Source: an uncultured Aquincola sp. (GTDB taxonomy: Bacteria; Pseudomonadota; Gammaproteobacteria; Burkholderiales; Burkholderiaceae). From it: a DNA stretch of 14,250 nucleotides. The DNA is taken from NCBI GenBank assembly GCA_937883885.1, contig CAKZXL010000557.1:1-14250 (forward strand), read 5' to 3'. The notes under the pieces are model-generated. The model was not told the DNA's origin, searched no databases, and saw nothing but the letters and a program-made list of their open reading frames with translations. Both the position numbers and the translations under genes were made by a program. This document shows, one piece after another, positions 1 through 7,413 of the stretch (position 1 is its first letter; every line of letters begins with the position of its first letter).

Positions 1-1
1 G

Positions 2-562
2 ATGGACCGGCCGCGGCGCTCGTTCGTGCGCATCCTGTCGCCGGCCAAGGAGGCGGGCATCGGCTCGCTGCGCATCGGCACCGAGATGTGGAACTACCTG
101 CCCAACGTCGAGCGCATCGTCAAGATTCCGCCGTCGATGATGCTGCAGCCATGGATGGGCTCGGACTTCACGAACGACGACCTCGTCAAGGAGAGCAGCA
201 TCCTCGAGGACTACACCCACAAGGTGCTCGCCACGGTGCAGCTCGACGGCGAGGCGGTCGTGCAGGTCGAGGCCGTGCCCAAACCCGACGCGGCAGTGGT
301 GTGGGGGCGCATCGTCTACTGGGTGCGGCGCGCCGACACGATGCCGTTGAAGCAGGAGTTCTTCAGCGAGCGCGGCGAGCGCGTGCGCGTGCTGGCGTTC
401 TCCGATGTGCGCAAGGTCGGCGGGCGGGTCCTGCCGACCCGCTGGGACATGCGGCCCGACGCCAAGCCCGGCAACTCGACCACGGTGGTGCTGAAAGACG
501 CCGTGTTCGACCGGCCGGTGGACGATGAGATCTTCAGCCAGCGCAACCTGCAGAAGCGCTGA
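2..562 (+). CDS. LolA-like outer-membrane lipoprotein-sorting protein (5' partial)
   Basis: Likely a periplasmic carrier related to LolA, of the type found beside MacB/LolCDE-like ABC exporters, where it would take a lipidated or hydrophobic cargo from the inner-membrane permease towards the outer membrane. The visible 186 residues carry the family's recognisable blocks: SPAKEAGIGSLRIG and MWNYLPNVERIVKIPPSMM, then WMGSDFTNDDLVKES and LEDYTHK, and a C-terminal stretch running from VVWGR to RNLQKR. No signal peptide or N-terminal strand is seen. The ATG at position 2 sits inside the conserved fold, so the gene almost certainly begins upstream of the window and the true start is missing. The stop is TGA at 560-562, and the next gene starts 44 bases later in the same direction. 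The family assignment is from recalled motif similarity; the cargo is unknown. Confidence 0.85.
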   Translation: MDRPRRSFVRILSPAKEAGIGSLRIGTEMWNYLPNVERIVKIPPSMMLQPWMGSDFTNDDLVKESSILEDYTHKVLATVQLDGEAVVQVEAVPKPDAAVVWGRIVYWVRRADTMPLKQEFFSERGERVRVLAFSDVRKVGGRVLPTRWDMRPDAKPGNSTTVVLKDAVFDRPVDDEIFSQRNLQKR

Positions 563-606
563 GCCCCAACCCTACGCGCAGTGTTCGGCGCAACAAGGTG
601 CAGACG

Positions 607-3045
607 ATGAACCATGAGCTTCCCTGGGTCGCCGAGCGCGTGCGGCTGTTCCGCGAGTCCGATGCCGACTTCGCTCGCTGGGCGCGCGGATACGGGCCCA
701 TCGTGCATACCGAACTGACTCAACTGCGCGTGCACGAGCTCTCACAAGTGCTGGTCGCCGGCGGCAAGGCAATCGACGCGGCGAGCGTCTACCGCACGCT
801 GTGGGCCGCGGATCGTCTCGCGGCGGCCGGCATGTGGTTGACCGTGCACATGACGTACGCCGACACGGTTCATCCCGACGGGCGCGAGATGGCGCCCGAG
901 GACTTCAAGGAGACGCCCGAGGGCCACACCGGCGGCTCGCTGAACATCGTGCCAGCCTACGTCGGCTATCTCGCCGCGAACGCGCTGAGCGGCCTGACGC
1001 GCGGCTGGCTGATGGGGCAGGGGCACTGCGTGGCGGGCATTGACGCCTGCAATCTGCTGGTGGGCAACATGACGCCGCGCCATGCCGAACGCTACGACCG
1101 CAGCGAGAGCGGGCTGACGCGCTTTGCCCGCGACTTCTACAGCTACGCGATCGACGCGGCGGGGCGGCCGGCCTCGCCGCTGGGCAGCCACGTCGGGCCG
1201 AACACGGCCGGTGGCCTGTCCGAGGGCGGCTACCTCGGCTTCGCGGAACTGCAGTATGTGCACATGCCGCTGCCGGGCGAGCGGCTGGTGGTGTTCCTCA
1301 GCGACGGTGCCTTCGAGGAGCAGCGCGGCAGCGACTGGGCACCGCGCTGGTGGCGCGCCGAGGACTGCGGCTTCGTCGCCCCGTTCATGATCCTCAACGG
1401 ACGCCGCATCGAGCAACGCAGCACGATGCAGCAGCAGGGCGGCCAGGAGTGGTTCCAACAGCACCTGCGCCTGAACGGCTTCGACCCGATGGAGATCGAC
1501 GGCACCGACCCAGCCGCGTTCGCCTGGGCCGTGCACGCGATGGAAGAGCGGCTCGCAGCCTGTGCGGCGGCGGTAGCCAATGGGAGCATCCGGTACCCGG
1601 TGCCGCTGCACTACACCGTCGCCGAGGCGCCGAAGGGCTTCGGCTTTCCCGGGGCGGGTACGAATGCCGCCCACAACCTGCCGCTGGCCGGCAATCCACG
1701 CGTCGACGCGTTCGCGCGGCAGCAGTTCAACGAAGGTGCGCGAGCGCTGTTCGTGCCGACTGACGAGCTCGACGAGGCGCTGGCCGTGCTCTGCCGTCAT
1801 CGGGACCAGCAGCGTCCGCTCGAGCGCGACCATGCGCTGGCCCATCGGCGGGTCGATGCGCCCGTGATGCCGGCGGCGCAGTGGCAGGCCGCCGGCAGCG
1901 GCCCGGTGTCGCCGATGGCCGCGTTGGACGCCGCCTTCGCCGCCATCGTGCAGGAGAACCCCCAGTTGCGGCCCCGCGTCGGCAACCCCGACGAGCTGCG
2001 CAGCAACCGGATGGGACAGACGCTGGACCTGCTGAAGCACCGCGTCTTCGTGCCCGAGCCCGGCCTGGCCGAAGCGGTGGACGGTGCGGTGATCACGGCG
2101 CTCAACGAGGAGGCGGTGGTCAGTGCGGCGCTAGGTAACAAGGGCGGGATCAACCTCGTGGTCTCCTACGAGGCCTTCGCCGTCAAGATGCTCGGCGCGC
2201 TGCGCCAGGAGATCCTGTTCGCCCGCCACCAGGCGGAGGCGGGCAGTCCGCAGGGGTGGCTGTCGGTCGTCACGGTGGCCACCTCGCACACCTGGGAGAA
2301 CGGCAAGAACGAGCAGTCGCACCAGGACCCGACCCTGGCGGAAGCGCTGCTGGGCGAGATGTCCGACACCGCGCGCGTGCTGTTCCCGGTCGACGCAAAC
2401 AGCGCGGCAGCCGCGCTGCGCGCCGCCTACAGCACCCATGGGCAGTTCTGGACCCTCGTCGTGCCCAAGCGGCCGATGGTCAACCGGCTGACCGGCGAGC
2501 AGGCGCAGCGCCTGGTCGAAGAAGGCGCATGTGTGGTGAAGGCCTGCCAAGCGCCTGAAGGGCCCGAGGTGATGCTGATCGCCATCGGCGCGTACCAGTT
2601 GCAGCAGGCGCTGCTCGCGGCCGACCGGCTCGATGCGGCTGGGCATCGCGCTGCGGTCACCTGCGTCGTCGAACCCGGCCGCTTCCGGCTGCCGCGCGAC
2701 GAGCGCGAGCGCGCGTTCGTGGTTGGCGATGCCGCGCTGGGGCAACTGTTCCCCGTCGCAGCCACGGCACGCGTCATCGTCTCGCACATGCGGCCCGAAC
2801 CGACGCTCGGCGTTCTGCGCCGCATCGACACCGGGCCGCAGCAGACCCACGCGCTGGGCTATGTCGCTCGGGGTGGCACGCTCGATGTCGCCGGCATGCT
2901 GTTCGCGAACCGCTGCACCTGGGCGCACGTCGCTGCCGAGGCCGCTTCCGCACTCGGCATCGATGCGGCGACAGTGCTCCGGGCCGACGAATGGGCCGCC
3001 GTGCGCGGGCTCGGCGATCCGCACACCGTGATGACGTCGGAATGA
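607..3045 (+). CDS. Phosphoketolase-family ThDP-dependent enzyme (divergent; often labelled 'xylulose 5-phosphate 3-epimerase')
   Basis: A cytosolic thiamine-diphosphate enzyme of about 812 residues, the usual size of xylulose-5-P/fructose-6-P phosphoketolases, which split sugar phosphates to acetyl-phosphate. The phosphoketolase motif order is intact: EGHTGGSLN (about 105-113), MGQGHC (about 136-141), SHVGPNTAGGLSEGG (about 194-208), the ThDP/Mg block LSDGAFEE (about 231-238) followed some 25 residues later by LNG, and SHQDP in the C-terminal half. It differs from canonical enzymes: GPGHGGPA is replaced by GQGHCVAG, GDGEAE by SDGAFE, and HNGFSHQDP by KNEQSHQDP. It may therefore use another substrate or reaction; close relatives are commonly database-named xylulose 5-phosphate 3-epimerase. 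ATG 607 is preferred over GTG 598 because AAGG at 595-598 lies 8 bases upstream. Its TGA overlaps the ATG of the ABC ATPase gene. Family sure, activity unsure. Confidence 0.85.
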   Translation: MNHELPWVAERVRLFRESDADFARWARGYGPIVHTELTQLRVHELSQVLVAGGKAIDAASVYRTLWAADRLAAAGMWLTVHMTYADTVHPDGREMAPEDFKETPEGHTGGSLNIVPAYVGYLAANALSGLTRGWLMGQGHCVAGIDACNLLVGNMTPRHAERYDRSESGLTRFARDFYSYAIDAAGRPASPLGSHVGPNTAGGLSEGGYLGFAELQYVHMPLPGERLVVFLSDGAFEEQRGSDWAPRWWRAEDCGFVAPFMILNGRRIEQRSTMQQQGGQEWFQQHLRLNGFDPMEIDGTDPAAFAWAVHAMEERLAACAAAVANGSIRYPVPLHYTVAEAPKGFGFPGAGTNAAHNLPLAGNPRVDAFARQQFNEGARALFVPTDELDEALAVLCRHRDQQRPLERDHALAHRRVDAPVMPAAQWQAAGSGPVSPMAALDAAFAAIVQENPQLRPRVGNPDELRSNRMGQTLDLLKHRVFVPEPGLAEAVDGAVITALNEEAVVSAALGNKGGINLVVSYEAFAVKMLGALRQEILFARHQAEAGSPQGWLSVVTVATSHTWENGKNEQSHQDPTLAEALLGEMSDTARVLFPVDANSAAAALRAAYSTHGQFWTLVVPKRPMVNRLTGEQAQRLVEEGACVVKACQAPEGPEVMLIAIGAYQLQQALLAADRLDAAGHRAAVTCVVEPGRFRLPRDERERAFVVGDAALGQLFPVAATARVIVSHMRPEPTLGVLRRIDTGPQQTHALGYVARGGTLDVAGMLFANRCTWAHVAAEAASALGIDAATVLRADEWAAVRGLGDPHTVMTSE

Positions 3046-3755
3046 AAACCATGCCGGCGCCCTCCGCCATCGTCCGCGCCGACAAGGCGACGAAGGTCTA
3101 CCAGCGCGACAGCATTCCGGTACCGGCGCTGCACGAGACCAGCGTCGAGATCCTGGAGGGTGACTTCGTGGCCCTGGTCGGGCCCTCCGGCTCCGGCAAG
3201 ACGACGCTGCTGAACCTCATCGGCGGGCTCGACCGCCCGACGAGCGGTCGCATCTGGGTCGGCGAGCAGGAGATCACGTCCCTGGACCGCAAAGCGCTCG
3301 CCGAGGTTCGCCTGCGCCACATCGGGTTCGTGTTCCAGGAATACAACCTGGTGCCGGTGCTCTCCGCGCTCGAGAACGTCGAGTACGTGATGTTGCTGCA
3401 AGGCGTCGACGAGGAACGGCGCCGCCAGGAGGCGCTGCGCCTGCTGCACGAACTCGGCCTGGAAGGTCTCGAGAACCGCCGGCCCAATGAACTGTCGGGC
3501 GGCCAGCAGCAGCGCGTGGCGGTGGCGCGCGCCATCGCGGCGCGGCCGATGATCGTGCTGCCCGACGAGCCGACCGCCAACCTCGACTCGCAGTCGGGCT
3601 CGGCGCTGATGGACATGATGCGCCGCCTGAACGAGGAGCAGGGCATCACGTTCGTCTTCTCCACGCACGACCCGATGGTGGTCGAGCGCGCGCGCCGCGT
3701 GATCCGGCTGCGCGACGGCCGCATCGAGGCCGACGAGCGAAAGACAGCGTCATGA
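3042..3755 (+). CDS. ABC transporter ATP-binding protein, MacB/LolD type
   Basis: The cytoplasmic nucleotide-binding subunit of an inner-membrane exporter, about 237 residues, which is normal for the LolD/MacB-N class. All motifs are present: Walker A GPSGSGKTT (about 46-54), Q-loop FVFQEYNLVPVLSALENVE, signature LSGGQQQRVAVARA, Walker B MIVLPDEPTANLDS (with Pro where most relatives have Ala, LADEPT) and switch histidine in FSTHD. The VPVLSALENVE segment after the Q-loop is typical of mechanotransmission exporters, which act on cargo from the periplasmic side. The start is ATG 3042, overlapping the upstream stop as ATGA; the frame is open further upstream, but that part is only a shadow of the previous gene. 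ATG 3051 is an alternative. The permease gene follows with another ATGA overlap, so the two proteins should be made together. Confidence 0.93.
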   Translation: MKTMPAPSAIVRADKATKVYQRDSIPVPALHETSVEILEGDFVALVGPSGSGKTTLLNLIGGLDRPTSGRIWVGEQEITSLDRKALAEVRLRHIGFVFQEYNLVPVLSALENVEYVMLLQGVDEERRRQEALRLLHELGLEGLENRRPNELSGGQQQRVAVARAIAARPMIVLPDEPTANLDSQSGSALMDMMRRLNEEQGITFVFSTHDPMVVERARRVIRLRDGRIEADERKTAS

Positions 3756-6262
3756 TCTGGAAGCTGGCGCTGCGCAACGTCATGCGCAACCGCCGCCGCT
3801 CCGGCATCACGATGCTGTCGATCGCGGTCGGACTCGCCGCGTTGACCTTTCTCTGGGGATTCATCGACGGCCAAAACCGCCAGATGGTGAACAACACCAC
3901 GCGCTACTTCGCCACCGATGCGCAGGTGCACCTGAAGGGCTACCACGACGACCCGAGCCTGGACCGCGCCATCGAGGCCGGCGACCGCGTGCTCGCAGCG
4001 GTACGCGCCGACCCCGCCGTCGCCGCGGCGACGGTCCGGCTGGAAACGACCGTGCTCGCGAGCCGTGCGGACCGCTCGCGCGGCATGATGGCCTTCGGCG
4101 TCGATCCGGCGGGTGAGTCGGCGGTCAGCGATCTCTCCAAGGCCATCGTTGATGGCCGCGCCTTCGATGGCCCGGGCGACAGCGGCATCCTGATCGGCGC
4201 GGACTTGGCCGAGGCCCTGGCCCTGCGCGCCGGCGACGACCTGGTCTTGGTGGGGCAAGCCTACGACGGCTCGGTGGCAAGCGCCCGGGTGCCGGTCCGG
4301 GGCGTGTTCCGCACGAAGGTCGACGAACTGGACGGCTATGTCGCCGTGATGCCGATGGCGGTGATGCGCGACTTCCTCGCCGCGCCGAGCGCCGTGACGG
4401 CCATCGCGGTGCGCCTGCGCGACCGGGGCGCGCTGGCTGCGGCCACCGAGAGCCTGTCCATCCGCGTCGGTGCCGACCACGAGGTGGTGGGCTGGCCGGT
4501 GCTGCTGCCGATGGTCGCGGTCAGCACACGGTTCCACGAAGTGATGGGCATCGTCGTGCTGACGATCTTCTTCGTGATGGTGGCCGCCGGCGTGGCCAAC
4601 CCGGTGTTGATGGCGGTGCTCGAGCGCACGCGCGAGTTCGGCATCATGCTCGCGCTGGGCACCAGCCAGTCGCTGCTGTTCCGGCTCGTGGTCGCGGAGG
4701 CGGCGCTGCTCGGCGCGGCAGGGCTGCTGCTCGGCAACGCGGTCGGGCTGGGCGCCACGGCGGCGTTCGGCCGGATCGGCATCGATCTCGGCGCGTTCGC
4801 GGCCGGCCTTCGAACCATGCCCGGGCTGGAGGATGTGATCTATCCGGCGGTGCGCGCCGAGCGCAGCCTGTTCATCTCGGCGATGGTGTTCGTGATTGCG
4901 CTCCTGATGGCGCTCTACCCGGCGTTCCGCGCCGCGACGCTGGAGCCGGTCGCCGCGATCCGCGGCATCGGCGAACGCGGCAAGGCACGCGTTCGGGGAC
5001 GGGGCGAACCAGCACCGGCCAGACGCAGCCGCTGGCCCGTCTTCGTGCTGATCGCCACGCGCAACCTGCTGCGCAATCGCAAGCGCAGCGCAATCACTGC
5101 CTTCGCCGCTGCCTTCGCAATCGTGGCCTACGTCTTCCTGTACGGGTTTTTCGACGGCTTCGCCGAGCAGATCGTCGGCAACTCGACCGGCTACCTCACT
5201 GGGCACCTGCAGATCGAGCGCCAGGGACTGCGTCGAGACCTGGCCCCCGAGCTGGCCTTCGAGGACGCCGGCGGCGTCCTGAAGGCGGCGCAGACCATGC
5301 CGGGCGTCGCTGCGGCGGCGCCACGCGTGCAGGCGCAGGCGCTGGCCAGCAGCGCGACGAAGTCGGTGGGGGTGATGCTCTACGGCGTCGACCCTGATCT
5401 CGAGCCGGGCATCACCATCCTGCACCGCACCTTCGTCGAGGGCGCGCCACTCGCGCACGGTGCCGAGCGCGACATCGTCATCGGCAGGCGGCTGGCCGAG
5501 AAGATCGGCGCGAGGCTCGGCGAGAAGATTGTCGTCATGGCACCAGGGCTGGCCGGTGAACTCGGAACGGCCGCGTTCCGCGTCCGCGGCATCTTCGCCA
5601 CCGAGAGCAGTTCGTTCGACGGTGCCATGGTCTTCGTCACCTTGCCGGCGGCGCAACGCATGCTCGGCCTCGGCGACCGAGTCTCGTCGGTCAACCTGCG
5701 GCTCGTGGACCGATCCCAGGTGGACGCGGTGGCCCGCCAGCTGGCACCGGTGGTGGCGAGCCGTGGCCTCGTCGCCTCGACTTGGCCGGAGTTGCTGACC
5801 CGCGTGGCGGACATGGTGGGCCTGGTCCGTGCCATCCGCACCGTCGTCGTTGCGGTCTTCTTCCTCGTCGTGGCGCTGGCGGTGATGAACACCGTCTTCA
5901 TGGCCGTGGCCGAGCGGACTCGCGAGTTCGGCGTGATGATGGCGCTCGGCACATCGCCCGACGCAATCGTTCGCATGGTCGTCTACGAAACGGTGGCGCT
6001 GATGCTGCTGGCCTCGCTCGTGGGCTACGCGGCGGGTGCGGCCATCGTCTCGGTGTTCGGCGGCGTGGGCCTGGACCTGTCGCGCTTCTACAAGGACTAC
6101 AGCGCGATTCCCGGGCTGACCGGCATCGTCTACCCGCGGCTCGAATGGGCGAGCCTGATCGGGCCGGGTATCGGCCTGTTCGTGGCCAGCGTCGCGGTGT
6201 CGCTCTATCCGGCGTCACGGGCCGCACGGCTCGACCCGACGGCTGCGATCAGCCACATGTGA
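3752..6262 (+). CDS. Double-length FtsX/MacB-like ABC permease (two fused halves)
   Basis: Inner-membrane permease partner of the preceding ATPase, 836 residues. It is an internal duplication. Each half starts with a basic RN--RN-(R/K)-RS segment and a first membrane helix, carries a periplasmic domain of about 200 residues, and ends with three helices containing the FtsX-type ERTREFG motif and a YPA-RAA---P-AAI tail. Half one spans about residues 1-420 and half two about 425-836, joined by a basic, probably cytoplasmic linker (about 405-425). Matching pairs include LWGFIDG/LYGFFDG, AVLERTREFGIMLALGTS/AVAERTREFGVMMALGTS and PGLEDVIYP/PGLTGIVYP. Eight membrane helices are expected, the number that a LolC+LolE heterodimer has in two chains. 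Start ATG 3752 overlaps the ATPase stop (ATGA). The periplasmic domains and pairing with a LolA-like protein suggest mechanical extrusion of lipidic cargo; the cargo itself is unknown. Confidence 0.92.
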   Translation: MIWKLALRNVMRNRRRSGITMLSIAVGLAALTFLWGFIDGQNRQMVNNTTRYFATDAQVHLKGYHDDPSLDRAIEAGDRVLAAVRADPAVAAATVRLETTVLASRADRSRGMMAFGVDPAGESAVSDLSKAIVDGRAFDGPGDSGILIGADLAEALALRAGDDLVLVGQAYDGSVASARVPVRGVFRTKVDELDGYVAVMPMAVMRDFLAAPSAVTAIAVRLRDRGALAAATESLSIRVGADHEVVGWPVLLPMVAVSTRFHEVMGIVVLTIFFVMVAAGVANPVLMAVLERTREFGIMLALGTSQSLLFRLVVAEAALLGAAGLLLGNAVGLGATAAFGRIGIDLGAFAAGLRTMPGLEDVIYPAVRAERSLFISAMVFVIALLMALYPAFRAATLEPVAAIRGIGERGKARVRGRGEPAPARRSRWPVFVLIATRNLLRNRKRSAITAFAAAFAIVAYVFLYGFFDGFAEQIVGNSTGYLTGHLQIERQGLRRDLAPELAFEDAGGVLKAAQTMPGVAAAAPRVQAQALASSATKSVGVMLYGVDPDLEPGITILHRTFVEGAPLAHGAERDIVIGRRLAEKIGARLGEKIVVMAPGLAGELGTAAFRVRGIFATESSSFDGAMVFVTLPAAQRMLGLGDRVSSVNLRLVDRSQVDAVARQLAPVVASRGLVASTWPELLTRVADMVGLVRAIRTVVVAVFFLVVALAVMNTVFMAVAERTREFGVMMALGTSPDAIVRMVVYETVALMLLASLVGYAAGAAIVSVFGGVGLDLSRFYKDYSAIPGLTGIVYPRLEWASLIGPGIGLFVASVAVSLYPASRAARLDPTAAISHM

Positions 6263-7413
6263 TGCACCGCGTGATGCTGCCCGCCCAGTTCGTGGGCACG
6301 ATCATGCTGATGGCGGCGCTGTCCGTCGGCGCGCCTGCGCAGGCCGAAGGGCTGGGGCTGACGGGCAGCGTGAAGAGCCTGTTTGTGCGATCACGCACCG
6401 TGAACGGCGAAGCGTACGGGCTGAGCCTGAACCGGCTGCGCATCGAGGCCAAGGGTGACGTTACCCCGGGCCTCGCCCTCGACCTTCAGTACGACAACGA
6501 ACTCCTGTTCGGCAGCTACCTGGACACGGCGGACTTTCGTGCGCTCAAGGATCGCGCGTCGCTGCAGTACTGGCGGGCCGACGCCAACTACGTCGAGCGT
6601 GGCGATGTCTACGGTCGTCATCGCCTGCACAGAGCAGCCGTGATCCTGACCCGCGGCAACGTCGATCTGAAAGTCGGCCGGCAGCGCATCGCGTGGGGGA
6701 CAGGCCGCTTCTGGAGCCCGCTGGACATCCTGAACCCGGTCAACCCGCTTGCGCTCGAGCGCGAGGAGCGCGTCGGCGTCGATGCCGCGTTGCTCGAGGC
6801 CAGGCTCGGGCCGCTGTCGCGCGCGTCGCTGGTCTACGCCCCTGCACCGGACCACGGCCCGGCCAGCCGCGCGCTGCAGTGGCACGGCAACGCGGCCGGC
6901 GTCGACGGGTCGCTGGTCGCCGGCCGGCTGCGGGGCCTCGACATCGTCGGCATGGACGTCGCCAGCCAGATCGGTGACGTTGGCGTCCGCGCCGAGGCGG
7001 CTCGGTTGAATCCGGATGGCGGCGCCGGCTTCAACCGGTGGATGGCCGGTGCGGACTATGCCTTCGCGACCGGGCTCACGCTGAGCGCCGAGCTGTACTA
7101 CAACGGCGCCGGCACGCGGGACCCGGCCGGCTACGACTTCGCGGGGTTGCGCTCGGGACGGTTGACGAGCCTCGTGACGCGCTACGCGGGGCTGTTCGCG
7201 TCCTACGAGATCACGCCGCTGCTGAAGTGGATGACCTATGCGGTGTTCAATGCCGACGACCGCAGCCACGCGGTCGACAGCCGCCTCGTGTGGTCCATCG
7301 CGCCAGCCACGGATCTGACCTTCGGCGTGCAGCATTTCACCGGGACCGCGGGCAGCGAGTTCGCTGCCTTGCCCAACGCCGCTCAGGTGCAACTGCAGTG
7401 GTTCTTCAGGTGA
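6262..7413 (+). CDS. Outer-membrane beta-barrel protein of the exporter operon
   Basis: A secreted protein of 383 residues with a signal peptide (hydrophobic core VGTIMLMAALSVG, probable cleavage after AQA at residue 28) and alternating polar/aromatic strands to the end (LQWFFR), as in an outer-membrane barrel. A conserved-looking block at about 138-160, GRQRIAWGTGRFWSPLDILNP, resembles the strand-and-loop signature of DUF1302/alginate-export-like porins; this is a resemblance, not a firm assignment. ATG 6262 shares its A with the permease stop (TGATG), the closest coupling in the operon. ATG 6274 is possible but would drop Arg3 of the signal n-region. There is no strong Shine-Dalgarno sequence, so translation probably depends on termination-reinitiation. 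It would supply the outer-membrane end of the export route, or be its product. The 3' end overlaps the convergent oxidase gene by 8 bases. Confidence 0.8.
   Translation: MHRVMLPAQFVGTIMLMAALSVGAPAQAEGLGLTGSVKSLFVRSRTVNGEAYGLSLNRLRIEAKGDVTPGLALDLQYDNELLFGSYLDTADFRALKDRASLQYWRADANYVERGDVYGRHRLHRAAVILTRGNVDLKVGRQRIAWGTGRFWSPLDILNPVNPLALEREERVGVDAALLEARLGPLSRASLVYAPAPDHGPASRALQWHGNAAGVDGSLVAGRLRGLDIVGMDVASQIGDVGVRAEAARLNPDGGAGFNRWMAGADYAFATGLTLSAELYYNGAGTRDPAGYDFAGLRSGRLTSLVTRYAGLFASYEITPLLKWMTYAVFNADDRSHAVDSRLVWSIAPATDLTFGVQHFTGTAGSEFAALPNAAQVQLQWFFR

Noticed and set aside
598..606. GTG 598 as start of the phosphoketolase-like gene
   Set aside because: AAGG at 595-598 is at proper spacing for ATG 607 but would overlap a start at 598.
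742..2040. 432-codon open frame on the - strand
   Set aside because: Antisense to the phosphoketolase-like gene, low-complexity composition and no motif.
3098..5656. 852-codon open frame on the - strand
   Set aside because: Antisense to the ABC ATPase and permease genes; rich in Arg/His/Gln/Asp runs with no domain, as expected opposite GC-rich genes.
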